Positions 22,513 through 33,307 of a DNA stretch of 64,000 nt are shown here, piece after piece (position 1 is the first letter of the stretch; each line of letters starts with the position of its first letter). Origin of the DNA: Adiantum capillus-veneris (Eukaryota > Streptophyta > Polypodiopsida > Polypodiales > Pteridaceae); NCBI GenBank assembly GCA_014529385.2, contig CM043953.1:112658549-112722548 (forward strand), read 5' to 3'. The notes under the pieces were generated by a model. The model searched no databases. It was not told where the DNA came from and saw only the letters and a program-made list of their open reading frames with translations. Both the position numbers and the translations under genes were made by a program.

Positions 22513-25500
22513 TCAGTGCTTTGGCCGTTGATGTGGCTCTAATGAAGGAAGTGTCGCTGAAAAACTTCTTGTTCGCAGGATGGCTTCCAGGGCTTCTTGA
22601 TGCTGTCTGAATGGATTTTTAGATAACGTGTGTTGGTATGCTACGTACCTTGCCTTGAGGTCCTTCGCCATAGGATGGAAAATCCTTGAGTCAATTTCGA
22701 AGAATCCTCCTTCGAATGTCTGCAAGTAGTGTGAGGGCAAGTACATTAGCCTGGAGTACATGGCCATCAATATGTGTCGTGGCGGTGAATCCTGTAGATT
22801 CCAGCAAATGCCTCTATGTCCTTCCAAGAACAGATTCCACGGATGATCGTAGCCTTCAGTGTCTTTAAACACCTGAATGCAGGTGACGATCATCCGGGCT
22901 ATCTTTACTAACATTTGGCACGCCAAGTCGGGGACATCTCGCAACAATGTGACTGTCGAATTCAGTGTGTTGACCATGTAGGCTACCGTAGGGGGTTGCT
23001 GCACTGTCAAGACCGGGTAATTCGGTTTTTGTGGCCTTGCCCCTTTCCATGTGGCGAAGTCTTTCCATGTACGTCTTCTAGGGACTAGGCAAAAAGTGGG
23101 ATCTATTTGTATATGTTGAGGAGCGTTGTGGTAATTTGTTAGATCCTGTGGCCGTTTGTCCAACCACTTCTGCCTCCACTTGGGGTGGTCATCGACAAGC
23201 ATCTGGGATTCTTCCGATGTTAGTGCAATGCCTTTGTAACCCCATCTTTGTTTCGTGGCAAGGCTGGCCGCATCTTTTCTTTCCACAAGATTGCTTCATT
23301 GCATAGCAGAGGAAACAGGAGGTACTCATGGCCAAATCCTTCCACGTGCTCTTCTGGTTGTAAGTATGCCAGGGCTGCTGACTCCATTATCTTCTTTTCA
23401 CTGAGCATGTACTCCTTTGCTGGCCCCTCTGGCATGTCCTGAATGCTCTCATTGAGCTCATCTCTAATATCTAGATTTGGCCCTTCAAACTCATGCTCCT
23501 GTCGCCCTTGGTGTGATGTTCCAGGCAAATCTGGCACTTGTTGTCCGGGAAGCAGTTGTGGTTGACTCTAGGCTTTGTCTGCTTTGATTTGTTGTTGAAA
23601 AATCAGATCTTCTTTTTCCTTTAGTAGCGTGTCACCGATCTACTTCTGAGTCTGTAATTCGGCACTTGTTTGAGCTAATTGCTGCTCCAGTTCTTTTAGC
23701 TTCAGCTCATTTCCCACCGTCTAGGCCACCATTCCTGATACGAGCAACTGTCTTTGAAGCTTTTCTTGCTCTAGCTCCACTTTTAGTGCCGCTATAGTGT
23801 TCACTACTGTGGCATCGTCAGATGTGGAGACGAATGCCCCAACAGGTTCCTGATTCACCATCAAAGTTGTCAGAATGCCTTTGACAGTATTGTATGAACT
23901 GCTAAGTCTCTAAAATCTTGCGCTCTTGTAGGCAAGCTACTCCGTTGCTTTCTGTACTCTTGCCATCAATTCTTGGCACTCCTTTTCTTTGGCGGTCAAG
24001 TCTGTCCTGACGTCCACCAAGTCTTTGATCACAGACTGAGCCTGCTGTCGCTCAAGGTCTCTTTCCTCCGTTGTGCATTCTAGTTGTACCCTCAGGCTTT
24101 CTAACTCCTCTTGCCCAGATGCTTGGTTTTGTTGGGCCTCCTATACCTGCCTTTCCTTTTCACTCAGCACCATGTGCTGACACTGGAATTGTCGTTCTAA
24201 TTCCCTTAGAGTTTGCTTGTAATCAAAACCAGGCACTATTTGGCAGGCTTCATGGTATCCGATTGCTTCAGTAGGAGGTATAAACTCCTTTTGCGAGGTT
24301 GAAGGAGGAGGAGTTGGCTGTTTTTTGTTCGGATGGAGAAGGGGGAGGAGAAGGAGGTTTTGGCGAGGGAGGAGGCCATTTTTTAGGTGAGGGAGCAGGC
24401 GATTTGGGCGAGGGAAAAGGTGGGCTTGATTCTTCTCGTACATGCCTCTTTTTTGAAGTCTCTTCCCCTTGTTGCGAAGCAGATTCTTCCACTTTTCTTT
24501 TCTTTAAAATCCTGATGATTCTTTGGCGGGTGAGATCCGCCGCCCGTCGCGCTTCCACATTCCTTTCTCTTTGGATCTTCTTGAGCTGCTCTCCCTGGTC
24601 TGTTTCATCAACCGCGTCTTTCTTCTTCGCTCCTTCAGTGGACTACGAAGAGATGTCCACTTCCACAGCCTTTTGCTCTGCTTCTAACCTTTGCTTCTCC
24701 GCGCGTATGCGGTTGCATTATCTATTCTTTCTTGCCTTTCCCTTTAGAATCTTCTTTTTTGTGCCTGTTGTGTTGCAGTCGCTCTAGCTTGTCTGTCAGC
24801 CCGTAACTTGGTTCTTCTTTCCTCTACTCTTTTTTGAGCTTCCGCATATGCTTTTTGTAGGTCCGACTGCGGTACTGCACTTCTCTCCCCTCTTTTTCTC
24901 TCGAGCGGCTTTGTGGAGTCTTCCTCCTCGCTTTCTTCAAACTCTGATGGCCCTTTGTATTTCGACTCTTGAGATTTTCCTTCATCATCTGTCTTCGTTT
25001 TTTCTTCATCACTCGAGCTTTTTTTGGTGGCCTTTGCTAAGCGCGATGATGTCGTGCCAGGGGTCGTCCTTACGGAATGAGCAACCAACTTTGCTTTTTG
25101 TATCAAGGCCGTTTGAGAACTGGCAGCTGGAAAATCTTCAATCATTCCCAAAGCCTAGTATGCTATTCTGGTTAGCATCGGCCCTGCGTTCATGTAGCTT
25201 TTGTTTTTTGCCGAGCTTTTCAAAGTTTCTTCAATCAGGTTTTCCAAAATGTAAGAACCGTAGTCACAGCGAATGGTTCTATTTTCGGCCATCGCTAGAG
25301 CCATGACCACGGCAATGTGCAGGATTGGCTCAGTGTAGCGAGGAGGCTTTTGTACTCTGAAATGCTGAGAGATCAATCTCATCGGCAATTCCAGCTCTCC
25401 GTATATCATGTCATTGTATTTGTATTTGTTTCCCTTTGCTTTGACAAATGCCTTCTCATTATCCAGTGACTTTGTCTTCGCCAGTAAATCATGTTGCCCT

Positions 25501-25907
25501 GGGAGGAAATGCACGGCTTCGTTGATGATTTCTTTGGTGATCTTTACTTTCACCTTTGATCCATCCTTGTCCATGAGCATTGCCTGCCCATCATGTTGTA
25601 TCGAGCTCATGAGCTCGTGGGCCCTCATGTAACCCGTTCCCCATGGCTGTAATCTGAAAAATTGCTCCAAGTGCACAGCTCGCACTGCCTCTATTACCTC
25701 CGGCCTTCGGTGAAGGTTCCATATTTCTCGTGGCATGATAGTTGTCTTTACCAAGTCACCATCAGCATCCTTAAACTTCGAGATGAATATGTGGGCAGGG
25801 ATCTGAGCAAGTATTTCGTCCGAGATGTGAGCCTTTTCATTTGTCGCGAGTTCCTCCACTTCGTATGGTGCTGCTGTCCACTGCCTTTCTTTCTTTTGGC
25901 GAGGCAT
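22513..25907 (-). pseudogene. element A accessory ORF (unknown function), broken
   Basis: A coding region of about 3.4 kb between the two polypurine tracts. Start ATG at 25,907, then an N-terminal globular part of about 250 residues (to 25,155), a TAG, then in the same frame a Lys/Glu/Ser-rich linker (to 24,744), a charged coiled-coil-like part and Pro-rich repeats of SPKP type (about 24,300-24,420), a long coiled coil (about 23,600-24,210), and a C-terminal globular part (22,513-23,286). At least two frameshifts and several stops break it. I see no signal peptide or membrane segment, so an envelope role is not supported, and none of the capsid, RT or integrase motifs. The plant-mobile-domain ORFs of Tat elements are an alternative, but I could not match their motifs. 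Confidence 0.6.
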
Positions 25908-26519
25908 TCTGTGAAATCTGGTGTGAAATGCTGGCTCCGACCGTCCGTACAGGGTAGAAACGTGGCAGCTCGCTCTAGTTCAAAAAGCTCTTTCCTTCTC
26001 TCTCAAAATGTGAAAATGAACAATGAGCTAGAATTTGGCCTACCTGGCCTATATCTTCCCGAGATTTTCCTGACACCGGGCTGATTTTCCTCACCTTTGA
26101 TCCCGATATATCTGCATACCGCCTGTGGGTTGAACCGCTTGTCATTCCGGCATCGTATGACCATTTGATGCGATTTTGGCGAAACGTAGTCATGATCATT
26201 AAGGCTGAAATTCGACATCTTCATATTAGCTTCATATCTTCCATGCTTGATGACCTTATCATGATACTTCGGCGTTTGCTTCCAGAACTTGATTCCGACA
26301 CTTGTGAGCGAGATTTTTCTGAATTTTTGACGTTTTATTCACAAAAATCAAACAAACTAAATTGAAAATACTTATTACCTGGCACAAATAGCCAAAATTA
26401 TTATACTCACCCCTAAGCATATATTTTCTCTAGAAGCATCCCAATGCTCCGGATTTTTTCATTATAGCTCATTATTATGCTGGTCGGATGATACAAAAAC
26501 GCTAAAAATGCAAGGTTTT
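25908..26519. other. element A spacer upstream of the accessory ORF
   Basis: Non-coding on the minus strand before the accessory ATG, apart from a short frame at 25,975-26,224. With 35,491-35,603 it forms one spacer of about 0.7 kb that was split by element G. Confidence 0.5.
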
Positions 26520-26813
26520 TGTTAACCCTCACGGCACACGGACACCCTATCGCCTACGATGGACGCGTATTATGTATTTGGTAGAGTCAGGTACCGGGCT
26601 TGTCGGACCAATAGGGAAAGGTAGAGTGATCGCCAATGAGAGGCGCACTTTAACTTGGACATTCAAGGGATTAGTTGGTTAAGCATGGGCGCCCAAGTGT
26701 GAATGGGGTGAGCTCCTATAAAAGCCAACTAAACCTAATTTTTACTCATTCTCTCATTTGTGCAATTGAAGAGTGCTCTTGCTCCATCTCCATCTTCTTC
26801 TTCTTCACCTCCT

Positions 26814-26869
<56 letters not shown>

Positions 26870-27112
26870 TGTGTGCGATCGAGCATTACGAAGGCACGAC
26901 GGCGGCGAAGCGGTTGAGCGCGGCACGACTGCAGCTTCTTCTTCATCGCGGCGAGGAATCCACCACGAAGGCAAGCGTAGAGCGGTGAGTGACACACCCT
27001 TTGTTTTCTTGAGCTTGCTAGTTTAGGCTTGTTGTGTGCTTGGAGCCGTTTGTGGCTCGCATACGGTGTATTGGCAAGTCCCTTGCTTCGACAGTGCGGC
27101 AAGGAGCGCACA
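26520..27112 (+). repeat. element G 5' LTR
   Basis: 593 bp, begins TGTTAACCCTCACGG, ends GGCAAGGAGCGCACA. TATA box TATAAAAG at 26,717-26,724. Downstream of it, in the transcribed part, sits a (GT)n(GA)n microsatellite (about 26,814-26,861). Compared with the 3' LTR I found three substitutions, clustered at about 26,893-26,900, and a 14-bp microsatellite length difference. Confidence 0.95.
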
Positions 27113-27116
27113 TTTT

Positions 27117-27134
27117 TGGCGCCGCTGCCGGGGA
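27117..27134 (+). other. primer binding site (tRNA-Asp type)
   Basis: TGGCGCCGCTGCCGGGGA, complementary to the 3' end of plant tRNA-Asp with one mismatch (family form TGGCGCCGTTGCCGGGGA). Confidence 0.85.
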
Positions 27135-28108
27135 TATGCCCTACACTAAGCTCGGTTAGCACTTTACGCTTCCTTGTGGTGCAATTTCTATCATAGGAAA
27201 GGCAGGGAAGGAGTGTGTGGAGATTTCTGTTTTTTGCGTTTTTTGCAATTACTGTCAAGTTTCAATTTCTGCTATTGTCTGCGTTTTTTCAATTTCCGCA
27301 ATTTCTGCATTTTCAAGTTTGGCGTTTTTAATTTCTGCAATTTTCTGCATTTCTGCGTTTTTTTAATTTTCTGCAATTTCTGCAATTTCTGCGTTTTTTC
27401 TGCAATTTCTGCGTTTTTTCCTGCATTTTCTGCAATTTCTGCATTTTTTGCATACCTGCGTTTTCAATTTCTGTATTTTCTGCAAAAAAAAAAAAAAGTT
27501 TTTATTTTTTCTCCAAAAAAAAATAAAATTTGAAAAAAAAAAGAAAATAAAAATTCGGAAATAAAAAAACGCGAGTGAGCGGGCGGCGAAATTTTTCGAG
27601 AATAAAAAACGTGACTCTTAAAACGGACGGGTTGGTTTGTATAAAAGATAGATCCCGACGGACGGGTTGGTTTGTATAAAAGATAGATCGGGATCATTTT
27701 CCCAGGCCCAGGCCCAGGCCCAGGCCTCAGTCCTCAGTCTTATGATATATACTAGACTCACTCTTATATATATACCCTACTCCCTCAAGAGAGAATGAGA
27801 GCATGTGGGACAAGTCCTCCACTCTCCTCCTTTCTCTTCCCACTTGCACCCTTAGACTTTCTAGTTTAGGCCTAGTTCCTTACTGGAAATTGACAGTTTT
27901 AGGGATTTCGAGGGCATAGAGTGACCAAACGGAGGGCTGTAAAGCACGGCACGACCCTCTGACCGATACGCTCGTTTTGAGCTATCACACAGCCCATTCC
28001 ACGACACGCTCTAAAAAATCTAGCAAAAAAACAAACAAAAAACACGCTAAAAACTAGTCACAAGGCCTCCTAGAGCAGCTTTTTGACACCTTAGGGTATC
28101 AAAAGCAC
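27135..28108 (+). other. element G leader
   Basis: About 1 kb without a conserved ORF. It contains a T-rich stretch of repeated TTTCTGCAATTTCTGCG words (about 27,240-27,480), an A-rich block, and a 32-bp direct repeat containing GACGGGTTGGTTTGTATAAA at about 27,626 and 27,658. The repeat is bounded by the complementary words GATCCCGA and TCGGGATC. A CCCAGG tandem run lies at about 27,700-27,725. Confidence 0.7.
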
Positions 28109-31100
28109 ATGCACTTACGCTCTGGGCGGGTGCTAGAACCCGAGCATATTGAGAGTGCCTCTGTTCATACGAACACCCATTACCCATCCACGATAAGCTC
28201 TAGACCCTCAGCGGGGACACAAGGTAGCACCACCCAAGACCCTAAAATAGCCGCTAGTGATTCCTCCTCCGACTCAGAAATCATGGAAGCATACCCTACC
28301 CAAAACACTGAGAGAGAAGGCCATGCACCTCCCGAAGCTCCACAGCCTAGTACTAGTATGTTTAGCCGTTTCATGGAAACATTAGGTAGAGCTACTCGCT
28401 CGGAACCTGATGCAAATGAAGCACACGAAGGGGATGGGGAAGTGGACTCTCCTTTCACATCGCACGTGGACCCCACACCCCCAAAGAGTGTCCATGTGGA
28501 TATCCTGCCAACTTCTTACCAAGAAGGCCCTGTTGAGCTGCCTCCTTCAGAAGTTCCCTCTAGAGTACCGTTGGTGACAAGTAAAACCACGGGGAGCAAC
28601 ATTGCTTCTACCTCACAAGAAACCATTAACACGTCGACTCTAGAAGGATTGTTCATTAATGATCATTGGACATACAACCTCCACACTGAGGTGTTGACGG
28701 ATCTACACTCTGGCCACGCCTACCATGTAGGATGGATAGAGATTGTACAATCCACCTCTAGTGCCACGAGCATCGAAGATCAGCAGAAAATGATCTGTAA
28801 TGTTATCCATGGCATTATTCAATCAGAAAGGCAAAACCGAGGGGTAAATATACTCTCAACTGGCCCCATGAGATTTCTGGATACGAGCAAGGCTCAACAG
28901 CCTACTCTATCTCAAATGGAGACTCCTCTAATGAGCCCCATGGACCCATCTTATGTCATTTCACCTGGGGTCTCTATGCAATCTGAGCCTCCGAGCGAAA
29001 ACTTTAGCTTCCCTAACTTGGCTCAACCCTCTATCAAGGAAAACACAGTGCTCACTCCAGGGATAAGCCTGACAGAGAATGTACCGATGACATCTACGGT
29101 TAGCGCAGTGCCACTACCTAGTGTCGTAGTACCTAATATGGGGCCTCGACCATATGTGCCTCTAGCCCCTTATGCACACATGGCCCCCACACCTCCAATT
29201 GTACCACTTGCTTATGCTCCTCGAGTGCCGCTCCCTAGCTCTTATCCGAGTGGACCTATGCCCGGTTATGTTCCATATCCTGCATCATCCACACATATGC
29301 CAAGACCGGTACCCGTTCCTCTCCCACATATGATTCCAAGAGTACCTCCACCGGCCCTGCCTCCTCACATAGGTGACTTGGCAGCGTTTGCTCAAACCAT
29401 AGGTCGATCTACCGCGAAAAATATGCGTCACGCATCTGATAGAGAGCCTAGAAGTAAGGCAGTACAAATTGCCAAACTCACGCAAAAATTCAATGGGGAC
29501 GAAGATGCTAGAAAACACATTGAAGTGTTTGAACAAGTATGTGATTCCTTAGGGGAACGCAACGAACTACATAAGTGCAATGCCTTAAGCTTGACATTAA
29601 GTGGGAAGGCTGGAGATTGGTATAGGACCCTAAGGGTGGACGAGAAAACAATCTACCCTACCCTTCGAAGGTTGTTTCTAAAGGAGTACATACGAGAAGG
29701 TGTGCTTTGGGGTGTAGCATCTCAGCTACAGAAGGCCGAACGTAAGGAAGGAGAGTCAGTAAGGGACTTCATTAGTCGTCTAAAGCACTTAAACTCTCGC
29801 TGCCCTGTAAATGAGCGCTTCAACAATAACCAACTGCTTGATCGATTCATTCAAGGGTTGAGGAATGAAGGAATCTATAATGGACTAGTGATTAGAGGTA
29901 TCACAACCTGGGAAGATGTCACTGCCAATGCAATCCAATTAGAGGACAACTTGATGATAGCAGGCATGAGGGTGTCTACTGACACGAGATCCACTAGCTC
30001 ACAAGCCATTGAGTATGAACCCATGACTGCAAAGCCCATTGCCAATGAGCCAAAGGTATTTGAGACATTCTTGACAGACCTCACCAAGGCAATCCAAGAG
30101 TCTCTTAAGGATAATCGACCCCCTCAAAATAGTCACATGTATCCAAGAAGGGAGCAACAATGGTGTTCCATTTGCTTAGGTCCACATAGCACTAGTGAGT
30201 GCCCTACGTTTAGAGTAAAATTTAATGGAACTTGCAACGCATGTGGTAGGTATGGTCACCAAGCTAAGGATTGTTTAATGATCAAACGTATGATGGCAAA
30301 TAGACCACCTGTAGCCTGGACGGATGCGCCTCGAGCTCCTGTATTGATGCCTACTCCACCTGTTGAGCAACTACCGCAACACATGGTCCCTAGATCTCAA
30401 AATGTTGTACAAGCTACACCGTTACCACCTCCTGTGCTAGGACAGCCCCCGCATCCAAGAGTCGCCCCTATGAACCAAGTGGGTTGCGAGCCATCTAATG
30501 CTTATGCAGATGGCTGTGAGGAGGAAATAGACACTAGTATTGCCTACGGACTTGATACATTGGAAGAGTGTCCTATATACTACATGGAAGATTGTTGGGG
30601 ACAAGTCAAGCCGGTTTATCAAGCTGCTGCTCTCGCATCCAGAGGTCAAAATATCAACACCCAGGCTAGGAGGCCACCTCTTCAATGCTACGAGTGTGGT
30701 GGACCACATCGAGTAGCGGAGTGCCCTATTAGGCTGCAAAAGAATGCTGCACAGATGCAAGTGAATCAAGGGAGCACGTCTGCAATGCCAATACTCACAT
30801 GTAATCGTTGTGGCATAGATCACTTGATTGCCCAATGCCCCTATAACCCAAATGCGCCTAAAATCACACCCCTGAATTTGGTCGAAATTGCTAGTGTGAC
30901 GTCGCCAATACCACCCGTCGCACCCGCTTATGCGATTACACGGTCCATGCTTCAAGGGCCAGGCCATATCCTCGAAGAGAGAGATACCGCGTCAGTTATC
31001 CAAGCAAAGAAAAAGAAGACACGAAGGAAGAAGTCGCAGAATACGGAAAATTCAAAGCCAAGTTCCAAAACAAACATAGGAACAGGAGATGACCCCGTGT

Positions 31101-33286
31101 ATATGAATGACCTCCAGGATGATTCAGATTCAGTCGAGACAATGGAGACTAGAACCAATACCACAAAGGGAAAGACCGACAAAGAAAACCGTGACATGGA
31201 ACCAAATGAAAACCGAATAAGAGAAAACCACAAAGAGCCTCTGAAAACACCACAAGTGTTTCCAAATCCAATCCAAGACCCCCAAGATAAACCGCAGGGG
31301 CAAAAAGGGAAGAATCGTAAAAAGAAGATTGGGACGTACCCAAACCCTGTAGACGAGATTAAGCAGGTGAAACATCTAAGAGGTTTAGTGGAGGAGACTC
31401 AAAGGAAACTAGAACCAGAACCCATGCATATCAAAATTCATGACACTGTGTTTCCCACGCAAGTTCATCCACCCCACATGAACCATAGACCGTTAGCCAT
31501 ATCTAGTATCATCCAAGAAGGGAGTGAGGACAGGACATCAGAAAGTGAGCATACACCCTTCTTGTTGGAAAGGATGTTTAACGAAGGAATACCTGATCCC
31601 ATTGAGGAATATGAGATTCCATCCTCACCAGTTCTTAGTGAAGGACCTACACCTTGCAAAACGCCAATGAATGTTGCCAAACTAGTGGACTTCATGTCTT
31701 CTGAGGTCCGAACCACGATCATAGCAAAGCTGTATGGAGATCCTGAGTTATTCCTTGCACTTCGAGCATTCCTTAACGGAGAGCTACAAACGGGATTACC
31801 GCAGTTTGCGCAACCAAATAGGCCTGACTCGATTATGATTGATGAGGAAAATCATGTGCAATCACTTGACTTAGATGGACACGAGTCTGTGATCGAGGTA
31901 CCCATTAACGAATTAGGGCAGTATTTTGAAGGCGACGAGTCTAATGCGACCCTACCCATCACTACCAAGGGATTAACTATAAAGGGAATTCTTGATGGTG
32001 GTGCGGGAGTTAGCATCGTTACAAAAGATTGTTGGGAATCCATGGGAAAACCCCGTCTCAGTGTTACTAACATTGTGGTAAAGATGGCAAATGGTACCAT
32101 AGCCAAACCTATGGGGATGCTCAAGGATCTTAAGATCAAAGTTCTAGGACACAAGGTACGACATACGTTCATTGTAATGGATTTCTCTAAACACCTTATG
32201 TCATATGAAATGATTTTAGGACGACCATTCATGAGGGAAGCACAAATGGTTCACGATTGGTCTAAAAATCATGTCTATTTGCAATTCCAAGACTCTGTCC
32301 TTAGAGTGGATTTGGTGACTGGTAAGGTACACCCCTTAGGGAGTAAAACCATTATTGATCATCGCTCTGACACCACAGTTCACTCGGCCCCTCTACAATA
32401 TTGTTACACTTGTAAGAAGGATACAGACATTGGCCAAGATTCTCCTTACATGGATGTGTTACCGGGTGTGACGGAATCAGACAATGTAGACTGGGTCCAC
32501 CTAGCATCAACCATAGACACTTGGGGAAATAGGGGGACGACCTGGGTAACACCTGAGGGGGATGAAATGCATGTACCCTTAAATATGCTACAAGCAATGC
32601 ATATCGCTTCCGACAAGACTCATCCTAAGGTAACGAAGAAAACATACAAGTGGGTCCCTAAAGCTTCTTTAGTGACCATAGCTAGTGCTAAAAAACAGAA
32701 GCCTTGTAAGAAACGTACCACTCACTCCAAGAAATGTAAGAAAATGTTGCGATGGATCCCTAAACGACTATTGGAAGCCCAAGGCTACTATCAAGGAAAT
32801 GATCAAATCTGGGTGCCAAAACGTAGATTGTGCTCTTACCTATCACCTGACCCAAGTGAGCCCAATCCCGTAGCTCCAAAACGAATCAATGATCGTGGAA
32901 AGAAAAAAATCACAGAATGCTACACACCCGCTCCCGAGTTAGTTTGGGTACCAAAGAAAGAACGATTTGTTCCACCTAGCTCAGGAAGGGGGGAGTCCCA
33001 TGAAGCTTCTAGCTCCTCATGTAATACATCCATAGAGGTAAAAGCTTCTACACAACCTCCATCTATAGTAGTGGACCTCAATGAAGCTACAAAAGAATCC
33101 ACACCTCCCAGTGTTCAAGAATCACCTAATGAACCACTTCAAGTTCGATCCTGGGAGAGTACCTTACCACCGTTGCAACTTGACAAGGCACCTAGGGTAA
33201 TAGAAAACTACTGGCAAAAATCCTCACCTATTACCAACTGGAACAATTGGTTTCAAAGGGTGGCAAGCTCATTTCAAACGGTATGA
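28109..33286 (+). CDS. giant gag-protease-like polyprotein, intact
   Basis: 1725 codons without a stop. It starts MHLRSGR, a start shared with the gag frames of A (MFLRSGK) and B (MNLRSGR). A Ser/Thr/Pro-rich N-terminal third precedes a retrotransposon gag capsid-like domain at about residues 450-610. Four zinc knuckles follow: about 685 (CX2CX3HX4C), 708 (canonical CX2CX4HX4C), 860 and 898 (both CX2CX3HX4C). A Lys/Glu-rich linker leads to a retropepsin-like domain whose active-site motif is D-G-G-A-G (about residue 1296) with ILGRPFM near 1370. Four W-[VI]-P-K repeats lie at about 1513, 1547, 1567 and 1611. The capsid packages element RNA; the role of the C-terminal repeats is unknown. The ORF ends just before an internal PPT. 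Confidence 0.9.
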   Translation: MHLRSGRVLEPEHIESASVHTNTHYPSTISSRPSAGTQGSTTQDPKIAASDSSSDSEIMEAYPTQNTEREGHAPPEAPQPSTSMFSRFMETLGRATRSEPDANEAHEGDGEVDSPFTSHVDPTPPKSVHVDILPTSYQEGPVELPPSEVPSRVPLVTSKTTGSNIASTSQETINTSTLEGLFINDHWTYNLHTEVLTDLHSGHAYHVGWIEIVQSTSSATSIEDQQKMICNVIHGIIQSERQNRGVNILSTGPMRFLDTSKAQQPTLSQMETPLMSPMDPSYVISPGVSMQSEPPSENFSFPNLAQPSIKENTVLTPGISLTENVPMTSTVSAVPLPSVVVPNMGPRPYVPLAPYAHMAPTPPIVPLAYAPRVPLPSSYPSGPMPGYVPYPASSTHMPRPVPVPLPHMIPRVPPPALPPHIGDLAAFAQTIGRSTAKNMRHASDREPRSKAVQIAKLTQKFNGDEDARKHIEVFEQVCDSLGERNELHKCNALSLTLSGKAGDWYRTLRVDEKTIYPTLRRLFLKEYIREGVLWGVASQLQKAERKEGESVRDFISRLKHLNSRCPVNERFNNNQLLDRFIQGLRNEGIYNGLVIRGITTWEDVTANAIQLEDNLMIAGMRVSTDTRSTSSQAIEYEPMTAKPIANEPKVFETFLTDLTKAIQESLKDNRPPQNSHMYPRREQQWCSICLGPHSTSECPTFRVKFNGTCNACGRYGHQAKDCLMIKRMMANRPPVAWTDAPRAPVLMPTPPVEQLPQHMVPRSQNVVQATPLPPPVLGQPPHPRVAPMNQVGCEPSNAYADGCEEEIDTSIAYGLDTLEECPIYYMEDCWGQVKPVYQAAALASRGQNINTQARRPPLQCYECGGPHRVAECPIRLQKNAAQMQVNQGSTSAMPILTCNRCGIDHLIAQCPYNPNAPKITPLNLVEIASVTSPIPPVAPAYAITRSMLQGPGHILEERDTASVIQAKKKKTRRKKSQNTENSKPSSKTNIGTGDDPVYMNDLQDDSDSVETMETRTNTTKGKTDKENRDMEPNENRIRENHKEPLKTPQVFPNPIQDPQDKPQGQKGKNRKKKIGTYPNPVDEIKQVKHLRGLVEETQRKLEPEPMHIKIHDTVFPTQVHPPHMNHRPLAISSIIQEGSEDRTSESEHTPFLLERMFNEGIPDPIEEYEIPSSPVLSEGPTPCKTPMNVAKLVDFMSSEVRTTIIAKLYGDPELFLALRAFLNGELQTGLPQFAQPNRPDSIMIDEENHVQSLDLDGHESVIEVPINELGQYFEGDESNATLPITTKGLTIKGILDGGAGVSIVTKDCWESMGKPRLSVTNIVVKMANGTIAKPMGMLKDLKIKVLGHKVRHTFIVMDFSKHLMSYEMILGRPFMREAQMVHDWSKNHVYLQFQDSVLRVDLVTGKVHPLGSKTIIDHRSDTTVHSAPLQYCYTCKKDTDIGQDSPYMDVLPGVTESDNVDWVHLASTIDTWGNRGTTWVTPEGDEMHVPLNMLQAMHIASDKTHPKVTKKTYKWVPKASLVTIASAKKQKPCKKRTTHSKKCKKMLRWIPKRLLEAQGYYQGNDQIWVPKRRLCSYLSPDPSEPNPVAPKRINDRGKKKITECYTPAPELVWVPKKERFVPPSSGRGESHEASSSSCNTSIEVKASTQPPSIVVDLNEATKESTPPSVQESPNEPLQVRSWESTLPPLQLDKAPRVIENYWQKSSPITNWNNWFQRVASSFQTV

Positions 33287-33293
33287 TCTACCC

Positions 33294-33307
33294 AAGGAAG
33301 GGGGAAG
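33294..33307 (+). promoter_or_regulatory. internal polypurine tract of element G
   Basis: AAGGAAGGGGGAAG begins 8 bp after the stop codon. It is nearly the same as the terminal PPT and as both PPTs of element A. Confidence 0.6.

Noticed and set aside
22513-25907. Envelope-like gene in element A
   Set aside because: The position fits an env-like ORF, but I see no signal peptide, membrane helix or cleavage-site pattern. I call it an accessory ORF of unknown function.
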